Shown here piece by piece: positions 50,481 to 61,477 of a DNA stretch of 64,000 nucleotides; position 1 is the stretch's first letter; the number at the start of each line of letters is the position of its first letter. A program made the position numbers and the translations under genes. The notes under the pieces are model-generated. The model was not told the origin of the DNA, did no database searches, and saw only the letters and a program-made list of their open reading frames with translations. The DNA is from Struthio camelus (Eukaryota > Chordata > Aves > Struthioniformes > Struthionidae), in the NCBI RefSeq assembly GCF_040807025.1, contig NC_090944.1:119552738-119616737 (forward strand), given 5' to 3'.

Positions 50481-52649
50481 TGCAGGCGCCGCAGCTCTGC
50501 TTACAGAGGAGCTTAGTAGATTTTACGGAAATGAGTACTTTTATCCGGCTAGGAATAGCAAGCTGCCAAAAGGAGAGAATTGCTGGAAAGCTAAGCTTGT
50601 CTTAGATTTATAACTTGGTTATATGTGCTTTTGCACTGGTGTTGTCGTTTGTATTTGCAATGAAATCAGGCTCGCTGGAGAGGGGAAAGTGGCATTTTAG
50701 TATAGGAATATTTAAGCTGTCTTCCAACAAATAAATACTAGAGACAAAATACCGTGAAGCTCTATTTGACTGATTGACCCTACTGTGATGCTGAGATTGC
50801 TATTTACCTGGGCTTGTTAGAAGCAATGATAAAATCTAGATGTGTTTTTAGATACCTCCTGCCCTTGAAATTTTATCAATTTATATGCTAACTCATAAAA
50901 GAAAAAAAAAATTAGGCATCTGTTTTCAGAGCCTGTTCCCCCCTCCCCCCCCACTACTTCTAGAAATCAGTTGCTATTATTCTGTACCTCTGTAGCTGTC
51001 TGGTCTGTCTGTTCTGTCCTGTCCTGTCCTGTTCTGTCTGTGGGATTTTTTTTTTTTGTTAGTTGTTCTGTTTAATTTCTTCAAGTGTACGAGGAATATA
51101 TATCCTTCCGATTCCTTGTGCTTTTTTTCTCTTTTCAAATAAATCTTTATGAAATGAATGCTTTAATGTAAATAGCTGTTAGACTATCTAACGCTTATTC
51201 TGCTGTGCTTTTATAGAGTGCTTACTTGTGACTCTTGAAAATGAAGTGCTTTGATTGCTGAAGATCAAGCAGTGACGAAGCAGGTACGGACTGTGTGTTG
51301 TGATTCACTTACACAATCAATAGAAAAGTTTGGATGCTTTTAAGCCCTGGTCTGTTTGTAACCTTTTCTTGTTTTGAAAAATCTAAAATATCGGAAGCCC
51401 AGAGTTTGATTTTTTTTTTTTCTACAGTATGATTTTATTCAGTATTAATACAAGTTGGTGGAAAAACTACCGGGTCTTATTCTCAAAACTATTTTTTACA
51501 CTTGCAAAACAATTTGTAAAGTTGATATGTGATTTGTGTCAATGTAAGTAAGTACATCTGTGTACTGGGATCTGTTTTTCTACAATGAGGACTGTAGAAG
51601 TACTGCAACAGAATAAGTATGCTTAAACTTTACAAATAAGGGAAAAATGTTTCCCTGAAAAATAATAATACAATAAGTTGTAACTATAGGGGTTGTTGCT
51701 GGGGAGCAGCAGAGGCTGGCTGCTCCCTGGGGACAAGGAGCTAGGTGTGATAGCAAGGCTGGTTGAGGCAGTGGCCCTGTCCCACAGTGCCTGAGGGAGG
51801 TGAGCAGGGGATGGCCTGGGACTGGTAGCCTGGGTCAGCCAAGGGTGGGTGCTTGGGATCGCCAGGAATGTCCATGGTGAAGAGGCAGGTTCCAGGTCAA
51901 GCTGGGAAATTGCATCCGCAGATTGGGGTGCGGATCAGCAGGCTACGTGTCCAGGCACAGGCAGGCACAGCTGTGTTGCAGTTCAGGAAGGGCTACGGGT
52001 GGGAACTTCAATTTAAAAATCACTTCGAAGTGAAAGGTGGGGGAAAGCTGCTGAAGCTTAGCGGAGCTCTTTGGAGGAAGCCTCTGTTGAGGATTCTTCA
52101 TGCTTTTTCTCACGGAGCTCCAAGACTGTCTCTTCTCAAATCGCCTTCTCTTATCAGAGAGCTGGCCTTGAGTGCAGGCAGCTAAATTCCAGGCTGGGCA
52201 GGAGGAAAGCAGAAGGGTCGTTTGCTCTAGACTTTAGCAGATATACTTTCAGTGTGTCTTTATGTATTTGAATGTTTTTGAGCATGTATCTCTTGTATTG
52301 TGAGCCAGCTGTTTCTCGTGCCTCCTTAGATCTAAAAATAACACATTTTTGAGAATTGTGTAGCTCTGGTAAAATGAAATAGTCACTTTGCAAATTTATT
52401 CAGTAGAAATATGTATTTTACAGGACAGTTATACAGTTGGCATGTTCATATACTTAGCACCACAGTCTAGCGCAGCTTGCCCTTGAACTGCTGCAAAGGG
52501 GGCCTGTGCGAAGTGAACTTCTATGCTGGAGTATGTTCAGTAGTAGAATACTGTATAGGGATTTGTGCTGGAGGCAGTGCTTTTCTGAGGTATATAGTGA
52601 GTTGAAAAAGACTGGAAAATAATATTAAGTTACTCAGCATCGTGTATTA

Positions 52650-53420
52650 AATTTGACTGCAAAGAATTGCAGGAAGACTTTGATTCTTTGGCTGGATGAT
52701 AAAATAACAGGTGAAATTTTTCATAGATTAAAGTAAAGCACATTGGACAGGAAGCAATTCTAACTGCATGTCTACAGTGAACTCATCATGGTCACTGAGG
52801 AATGAGATCTTGAGGATAAAAAGGATGTATGAAAATGTTAGCTTCAGTGCTCAGTAGTGGTCAAAAAAAGCAAAGAGAAAGTTAACAGTGATCAGAAAAG
52901 GAATAGAAAACCAAAAAGAAAATACTATGCCCCTGAAAGCTCTGTTTTGAATACTGTGGGATGGTCTGGTCCCTCTCACCAGGAAAAATTAAGGATGTAA
53001 TAGACGCAGACCATGTGCGGTGTTACGTGCATGAGCAAAGGTATGGAATAGCTTGTCTATAAACAATGAGTAAGTAGACTAAGATTCTTCAGTTTGGGAA
53101 ACAAGGAATGGGAGGATATGAGACAGGTCTACAAGGTCAGGAGCGTCACAGAGACGACGAAGAGAGAATGGCTGCTGTTTCTTGTGCTAGCTTCGTTTAG
53201 TAGCTTCCTGTTTTTGTATTACATGTCACAAAAATTCTTCAAGTAACATCTAGTTAAGCTGTAGAATTTCTTGTCACAGGATGTGGATGTTAAAAAATTA
53301 CTCCAAGAAAAGCATTAGGTGGCAATTGAAGATGGAAGGAGTTATGACAAACTAAGACTACATTCTGACTCAGTAGGCTGCGTAGACTTAAACTACATCT
53401 TGTAGTAGTGAATAGTGCTT
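52650..53420 (+). mobile_element. Ancient CR1/L3-like LINE fragment, ORF2 3' part
   Basis: Diverged sequence follows the RT C-terminal half of old CR1/L3-like LINEs in order. Recognisable pieces are GTAAAGCACATTGGACAGGA (near 52,733), GTCAAAAAAAGCAAAGAGAA (near 52,860), TTTTGAATACTGTGGGATGG (near 52,946), GATTCTTCAGTTTGGGAAAC (near 53,082), GATATGAGACAGGTCTACAA (near 53,115) and TGTAGAATTTCTTGTCACAGG (near 53,260). The frame is badly broken. It is much older than the CR1 at 6,785 and of a different subfamily. Confidence 0.75.
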
Positions 53421-53853
53421 GTTCCGAATTTCTTCCTAGTGCATTGGCTTTTGCCATGATTGGAGAAGGGATGCAGAGCTGGGGAAATCCTGTGGCTTAT
53501 TGAATTTCAGAAGAGTTTAGGTATTGCACCTGAATTTGGGCTTCAAACACATCCTTCTTGTATACAGCCAGTGCTGACATCCTGGTTTACAGTGGAGGTG
53601 GTACGATTCGAAAGGCCTAGATTTGTAACCAGCATGGTCTGTCTTTAAGACTCACAAAGAGATTTTAAATGACATTCAGGAGCCTGACGGGGCGGGGGGA
53701 GGCGGGGGGAGAAGAGACTTCCAGAAGAGAGCTCTGAAACATTTATAAAAACACACCCTGAAAATATAGACAAAGATTTGAGTACAGTTGTCTTTAATTT
53801 ATTTAAAAATACCTCAATCCAGACTTTTAAGAAAACAATAAACATCTGGAGTG

Positions 53854-53985
53854 TTTCTCACTTTAGTTAATCCTTTCTGGATATTGGCTATTCTCTTCAA
53901 ACAAGCAGGAGTTTGTCTGTTTCTCATTTTAGTTCATCCTTTCTGGATATTGGCTATTCTCCTCAAAGAAGCAGGAGTTAGTCTG
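53854..53985. repeat. 66-bp tandem duplication
   Basis: Two copies with a 66-bp period share CCTTTCTGGATATTGGCTAT and flanking sequence, and differ at a handful of positions. Confidence 0.85.
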
Positions 53986-56900
53986 TAGCTCATGCTTCTG
54001 CTGCAGCGCCTCTCAATCTAAGCTTGTGAAAGTGACCAAAAAAGAGACCCTCTCCTGTTGCATCTTTTTCAGCAAAATTATTACCTCTTTTATAAGCATG
54101 CTGTTACAGACAAAACAAGACTGGAAACTGAATGTTTGAGAACATTTTATAAGGGATTATAATTAATTCTGGAATGACCGCAATTAGGCAACTTTAGTTC
54201 TTACTTTAACACTTAGGATTTTCTGTTTATTGCGTGGACGTGGGACAAAGAGTCAATATACTGCTTTATTTTCTGTCTCACTGGTATTAGTACTAGATAA
54301 TTATCTGATAGTTTAACCCAGTTGTACAATTCTAGTGCTCTAAATATTTACCTAACTGTCAGTCCTTGTTCTAGAGGGCTTAAAAGTTTATGGAGCAGCA
54401 GTGGGTATACTATGTTGACGGGACTCCACACTGTATGTACTGTATGGCAAGATAAAACTTTTCCACAGCGTGATGCGTGTGCCTTTCCTGAATGGCATAA
54501 CTGATGGTCACGGCGTATTTTTTTATGTCAGCAAACTGTACTGTGGGAGTATTAATGTACCTGTGTACTGACTAGACTGGCTAGTGTTATGTTTTCCCCT
54601 TTTTTTCCCCAAGTTTTTAACTGATAGAATTGTGCCAGCAGCACTTCTGTGGAATAGATGAGGCCTGGAAGATGCAAAGAGTTAAGGATCAGAATTTAAT
54701 ATACCAGTAAATATAAAGAAGCATTTTAGAATTCATTTTTAATTGGCGATAAAAGTGAGTTGAGACTCAGCTGGAATGAAGTGGAGACTCTGGAGGAAGG
54801 AGAGAAGTGGAGCAATTTCATGTCTGGTTGGCAATTGGTGATGGGATGTAATATGAGTATAAAAATAACGTTTTTGCAGTGTGTAGCGATCCTTAATAAA
54901 CTGATAGAATGGGCACTGACATGTTTAATGAGAGAAATGGACTGTTAGGTGGTGGGGGCTAGGAATATGAAGGCAGAGGAAGGAGAGGATACCAGGAAGA
55001 CTCCCAGTGGTGGTGGGTAAAGACAGCTGTGGATGATACACCATCAATTCAGACAGATAGGTTTAAGATATTCGTCATCACTCTTTTGTCAGCAGAGTGA
55101 TGTATGTGTGTAGTTACATACTTACACTGGACAAAAGCAGCTGAGTTTGTTTAGACTGTTTAAATAGTTTGAACTCTTTTGATTTTTGTCCTGATCAGAA
55201 GTACAACTTCCAGCTGGACTTAACATAGCTGAGCTACCTTAAAACTTTACTAAATGGCTATCCTGGGTTTAGTCAATACTCTTGAGTTTTGCTAGCATAA
55301 TTTGCTGGTTAAGGATGTAATTTGTTTGCTGTTAAGCCTGTGCTGAAGTAGATGAAGCTATGCTAGGAAAAGAACCTTCTTCCAGTTAAGGTACGTCTAC
55401 AATGAAAGGAGAATACCAGAATACATATATAGACAAGACCTAAGCTGTAACAGATCAGAAAGATGCAGGCAAGATGTTTGTTTGAGGATATAAAGGAGGA
55501 GAACAACTGAAGGGAAATTACCTGATTAAATTGGTGGAGGAGCAAGCAAATGATCTTACTGGAATACTGAGGGAACCTGAAGTTGGGATACTCGGGTCTG
55601 TCACTGCAGTCAGTAATCCAAGTGAGGGTATAGTCAATGTCCAGCTTCTGCAGAAGACTGTTAGAGAAGTCTAATTATTTGAAAAACAATATTCTTTTTG
55701 TAATCTTAAGAAAATCATATGCTTGCATAGTGAAAAGTCAAGACAAAGGATGCTTAAAACTAAAGGGCTTTAGAGCTTGCGGCTCTAAAACTGAGAGACC
55801 CTAAAGGTGGCCTGCTATCCTGATGTCTGTTTGTGTACACAGCATTCCCTCTGCCAGCCAGTAGATTGACTGGACAGAGTGGAAAATCACCTCCTAAGAG
55901 CTTTTTTTGTTAACACAGAACAGGCATACAGAAATAGATCTGATGGGGGAGCTGTGGCTTTTTTTTTTTTTTTTTTTTTTCCCCAACCTCCTTTTGCCTC
56001 CTAGTTTATGAGCAGAACCTGTATCCGGACACATACCGGAAAGAAGGGATGGGAAGGAAATCGGACTTAAACTGGTGACGTGATGTACTTTTTATGAAGT
56101 AATGATATAAAATAATATAGTTTCCTGGTATTGATGGAGGATGCTGCAACCAGCTTTGTAACTGTGTTGCTCCGGCTTTGAAGGATAAGTGGTGTCTAAA
56201 GTACTTTTTTTTGCTTGTAAGCGGTTAAGTTGTGCATGGTATTTTGAGCAAACAGGTAAATTTTCTCCTGTGCTTGACAAAATTGTCTGAAATGTTCAGA
56301 TTTGGAGAGCTTCTTTTAATACTGCATACTTTCCCTGTTTTGTCAATTGCTGAAGAACTGCATCTGACACAATGTTATTCTTCCGTTGGTGGTGAAAACT
56401 GTTTTACTGAGTGTGTTAAGGTGATTTCTTTCTTTCTTTTTTTTTTTTTTCTTTCTTTAGTTTAGGGGAGCACTGTGTTTTTAAGGAGTACTGAACACTG
56501 CATTCTTCTGAGTGACTAAACTGAGCTTTAGTCATCTCTGTGAAAGCTTTTCATCGATTCTTAGTTTCTAGAAAACAGTATAGTCTAGAAAGAGTCTGGT
56601 CTTTTATGTACTGTTGTGAAAAAAGAAATTTGAGACGATAAAAGTGGGGAGAAAGATGGAGTGATACAAAGATAAGGAAATCATTAGCAGTTCTCCCATC
56701 TGCTTAGTGGGGACGTGGCAGTGGTTTATTCCTCGTTTTATTTTGAAGAGATTTGTGATCCTCCAGACTTCAGTAATTCACATTCCGTCAGAAAGTAATT
56801 CACTTTCATTCACAAAGCTGTTAAACAATGAATCAATTAACAAGGAAAAAAAGTGTTTATGTGTATTTAAAAAAAAAAAAAAACCTTTAAGGGTTCTATG

Positions 56901-58167
56901 TGTATATAGATAGCTTTTATTAAATGCAATGGGATGTTTTTGTCTATGTGCCCCAAACAGTTGATCTTAAATGAGTCACAGAGAAGCCTGATTACTCTCT
57001 TCAGTACAGCTCTATTCTCTGTGGTTACATTCCTGTTCATTGTGGTCCATAATGTACTTCTCTGTGTCCTATTGCTTCTTCCTTGAAGATGATGGAAATG
57101 ACTGGTATGGCAACATTAGCTACCTGAATAACTGAATGGTTCAACATCGAGTTCCCAAATTAGAACAGGGTAGGCCAGTCCCATCTGATCTTTGTTCTTT
57201 GCTCATCTATGGGAAATACGTAGCAGAGAAATGGTTGAAGAAGGAAAGACAGAAATTATTATTGGGGATTCTACAGAGACTCCAGTAATTAAAGAATGTT
57301 TTGATTTCCCTTCTCCCTGAGTTTTCTCACAATAAGAAGTGTGAATTTGTTTGCGAAAGTTTTATGGTTGATTCAGAAGACAGGTCAGTTTACAGTCAGT
57401 GGCAGTCAAAAGGAGTGTGAAGTGTGTGTACTTATTCTTTTCTTACTGTCTAACTTTCCATAAATAAGTAAAATGTTGCATATTCAGGTTACAGATTTAG
57501 TCACAGAAGATGATTATGTGTTTAGTAACAATCTTGACATCAAATGGTTAAGTGATCATATACAGGAATATCAGATATTACAGAAGTATATTTTTTAATG
57601 CCTGCTTTTTGATTTTTATACACTTGGTAGCACAAATAAAATCAAACTGTCTTATTGCAGTCTTTGTACAAATCTTAAGTTTTACTCTGCAAGTTAAATT
57701 CATATAGGACTTTTTATTTGGGACATTCCAAAAGAGTTTACATGTATATAGCTATGTAATGCTCAATGATAATCCCTTTCTGTGTGGAAGATTGTACATA
57801 GATAGTTCCCAGCATCATGGGGAGATTAGCTCTTGACCAACTGCTGGGCAAGTTCCTTTTCCTACAAATGGACTTGAAAGCCGTACTGTGCAGTCATATC
57901 GGGTAAGACCATTGCAGCGTACTAATAAATACTGCATCCTTCATGCACAGAAGGAGAGAGGGCCATGTTGACTACCTAGTGACCTGAACCTTTTACTCCC
58001 AGGGAGTAAAATCTGACAACATGGATGACACTTGTTTCCTCAGAGACAGTTTGGAAACAAGTTTAGAGGTAGTTTAGTCTGTGCGTATATATTGTGCAAA
58101 CCATATCTAAAATATATAGTTTTGTCACAGATTTAGATACAGTTCTAACCAGTAAGGAAAAAAAGCA

Positions 58168-58206
58168 TGTGTGTGTGTGTGTATACATACATACATACAT
58201 ACATAC
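58168..58206. repeat. Compound microsatellite (GT)n-(ATAC)n
   Basis: A GT dinucleotide run of about 15 nt is followed by about six ATAC units. Confidence 0.9.
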
Positions 58207-61093
58207 TTAACAATTTCTTGTGGCAAGTAGTGGATGTGAAAGCATACTAGGCTTTTGTTGGTGACTGAAGCTATGAGAAGAGTCACAGCTCAAATCCCAT
58301 ACAGCAAAAACAAGCGTATAGTTCCAGTGCTTTAGTTAACTGTGTTGCTAATGTGACACAGTTTAAGACTGCATAATAGTAACTAGTTTTTATGTTTAAT
58401 TTTTCAACATTAGATCTAGTAGCATTTTATAACAAGATGCAATTAAGATACCCATTGACATCCCTCCTGTTGTCAGTAGTCTTTAAATAAGCATGAAACT
58501 TCTGGAAATTTTTCTTTCCAACACCATTAATAAACGTGATGCATTTTTATTGTATTGAAGTTCTATGCACAGACTGGAATGTATTGTTACAGATATTGCA
58601 AATTGTATGAATCTGGAATGAAATAAACCAACAACGTTCTGAATATGATTAAAGATGCAAAAGTTAGAGCTCAAATATAGTTTTAAAGAGAGAATCATCA
58701 CTGATGGTTTTTTTGCATCAATAGTGAATTTATGCATCCGCTGCCTTCTCTTAAGGAACAGGATAAACCTTTGAGGAAAAAATTAAAAAATAATGTATAG
58801 ACTGGATATGTCCATCTGACAGGATTCAACTTTACTGCAGCTTACTGAAATTTGAGGTAAGCAGAAGAAAGTAGGTGCAGGTTTTTTTGGGGGGGAGGGG
58901 AGGGTTAGCATTTCTTTGCAACATTTAAATATTCTTGAAATAAATCATAACATTTTTTTTTGTAACAGTTAAGTATCCGATAAACATTTAAGAGTTCCCC
59001 TTTAAGTCAAGGGGAATAAATATGTGTAATGGAACATGCTCATATTAATGTTTATTTGGGTGTTGGCTATCACTGTAAATCTTTGGTGTGTGAAGTCACT
59101 CAAATAATTCCATCTTCAGGCTTCTTAATGACTGATGTTATGTATAGAAACATGAATATTCTGATCATACTTTTCTGCTGCTATACAGCTGACTTTGTTG
59201 GGGTTGCTTTTCCAGTCAGTTATATCCATTTTAAACCAACACAGCGCAGTAGAGAAGCAAGGCCCTTGAAACGAAAAAGGATATTCCATTATTCCATTGC
59301 AAGTAACTTATGTGTACTAAGGGAAATATGGGGCCTCAGTACATATGATCATTTCACTAATACGAATAGATTTGCTTCTGCAGTTTAGACTAGGTCATCA
59401 AATGATACCCTATCATGCATTCTTAAAATAGTGGCATTAAACCATTAATCTTAATAAGTAGCTTCTAAAGCAACTAGGCAGTTTTCATTCCTCAATGAAT
59501 GTATGCTTGAGTGGTGACAGAAGTGCCCTAAAATTAAAATTATTACAACAGTCTGGAAAAAAAATTTTTTTGTTAAACTTTTAAAGTAGTCCAGTTACCT
59601 ATAATTTAGATTTAAATTATAATATCCTACAATCCACTCATCTAGGTGGCCTTTTCAAATGTTTCCTTTTAACATTCATTCATGTTCTGTTGGCCAATTT
59701 AGGTGGCCAAGTAAAATCATAGCAGCTTGTTATTTTTGTAACACTGATGCTTTCAAGTAATTACAAATATAAAACAGGAAAACATAAAGATGAAAAAGAG
59801 ACAACCTAGGTAGTAAACGTATATGGTTTTTGCAATTACTGATGCAAAATACAGGCTTGCAAGCTACAACTGAACATATATATTTTTTCTGTATCAGAAA
59901 ATGTGACGCTATGTGGTATTTGAAATAGAACCTTTTCTATATTACCGTACAAATAAACAGGGCTTGTTAAAGGTTAAAATAACCTTTACAAACAGCTTTT
60001 GTTGGGATTGAAACCCCATTTACCTAAGTTTTGCATGACATAAACATACTAGCCTAAACTGGTGTCTTTCCAACCTTCTTTCGTTGGATGTCCGTACAAC
60101 ACATGTAAGTTTACTGAAAACACGGTTCCTTTCTTAATTACCTTTTTGCCTCTGAATCCCTGAAAAGATGACTGAAAATTCTGACTTAAAATCTGTCCTC
60201 AAAGATTGGTTGACCTTTTTATTTATTTATTTTAAAGAAGGGGTTACAACAGCATCTAAAGGCAAATAGCAAAGATGGGAATTTCAGAACGTTTGTGCTG
60301 TATTGTCGATTCAAGTCATATCCTTAGTTATTTTGACATTTTAGCTTTATTCTTTATATTAATATTAAAATGAGGCACCCATATGGTATGGCTTATTTGC
60401 ATCAAAGTACCTTGTGCTTTGGTTTTCAGGGGCTTGACATAATTAGCCAAGGGAAATAATTATTTCCTTGACAATAGAACTGTTTGTCCTCTGCTTCTAA
60501 GGACAAACTAACATGTAAAGGGTAAGATCACTAATTCAGTGGACTAACTTAATTTCAATGAAGTCGAATCTTGATATGGTAAGTGCTGCATTTACTGTGC
60601 CATTCACAATAAATAGTTAACATTTATCTTTTTAGCTGCACTGAGCTCCAATCCTATATTCTTGAATCAGAAAGAACTGTCACTTAAATTAGTGGCAGTT
60701 GTATCTGAATGCAGGCTTTGATCTTAAAAATAATTTAAAAAATTTTTTTTTAAATCTGAACCTGAAATTAAAAAGAAAATCTTAAAACAAAGGGAGGCTT
60801 AAGTGATTCCCTTGAGATTTTTATAAAGAAAGATGTGATTTTTGGATAAGAAACTAATATACCAAATTCAAACGTAAAACACTTCCCCTGTTCCCCTTTT
60901 CTGCAGACTCTTGAAAGAATGATTTTTATAATGATTTGTTCTAATGAGTCTTAACTACTGTGTTTTCAATGCACTATTACAATAAATAAGATAGCATAGT
61001 ACGGCTAAACATGCTTCCAAGTCATATACCCGTTGTGCAACAAAACCATTCTTTTTAAGATGAAACAAGATCATTAAAATTGAGAAATGATTT

Positions 61094-61477
61094 TTATATG
61101 CAATTTAGGTTTTGATGTTTTTCCAAGAGTTCTTTCACTAGTTTCTCTAAGGAGAAGAGATGCTCATCTACATCTTCTGGTACAAGATTTCTGATAGAAT
61201 TAGCAAGTTCAAACAGGTATTCTGTGTTTCTTCCACTAGGACCAACTGCATTAAAAATCTGTTCAGCAATTTCTTCTAGAGGTGCTGGACCAAGGTAATT
61301 AGGGTTATCACAAGATCCAATATATAACAATACATCATATGGCTTTACTGATGTGTCTTTTGGATAGAAAATGACAGTTGTAGTCCTGTAGCCTCCTTTC
61401 TCTCTGAAGTCCAGATACGCCTTTACTTCACATTCTTGTCCGGCTGGCAATCTATAAGCAACACCCCACACGCACCC
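61094..61477 (-). CDS. CHAC2: CHAC2, glutathione-specific gamma-glutamylcyclotransferase 2 (last coding exon)
   Basis: This is the terminal coding exon, 127 residues plus stop, matching human CHAC2 residues 58-184. CHAC2 is a cytosolic enzyme that slowly cleaves glutathione to 5-oxoproline and Cys-Gly. The exon begins after the acceptor TATGTCAACAG with [13 protein letters not shown], continues [17 protein letters not shown] with the expected catalytic Glu (human E83), and includes [21 protein letters not shown] and [21 protein letters not shown]. It ends QNLNCI, as in human. The frame stays open upstream to about 61,645, but that part lacks CHAC2 similarity and is intronic. The first 57 residues (MWVFGYGSLIW region) were not found up to 64,000 and should lie to the right. 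In mammals CHAC2 is nested in ASB3 in the opposite orientation, as inferred here. Confidence 0.95.
   Translation of the reverse strand, partial: GCVWGVAYRLPAGQECEVKAYLDFREKGGYRTTTVIFYPKDTSVKPYDVLLYIGSCDNPNYLGPAPLEEIAEQIFNAVGPSGRNTEYLFELANSIRNLVPEDVDEHLFSLEKLVKELLEKHQNLNCI

Larger units (their letters stand above)
50481..61050. other. Probable ASB3 intron; no coding exon seen
   Basis: AT-rich DNA without recognisable coding exons. I looked for the conserved ASB3 N terminus and ankyrin repeats on the + strand and did not see them. It contains an isolated GC-richer block (51,690-52,000), a diverged CR1 fragment (52,650-53,420), a 66-bp duplication (53,854-53,985), a T-run at 55,961-55,980 and a GT/ATAC microsatellite (58,168-58,206). 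Confidence 0.45.

Noticed and set aside
51853-52185. A 110-codon + strand frame in the GC-richer block.
   Set aside because: No recognisable domain, and no start or splice support.
59029-59388. A 119-codon + strand frame.
   Set aside because: It has no recognisable domain, lies in AT-rich DNA and lacks splice or promoter context; probably chance.
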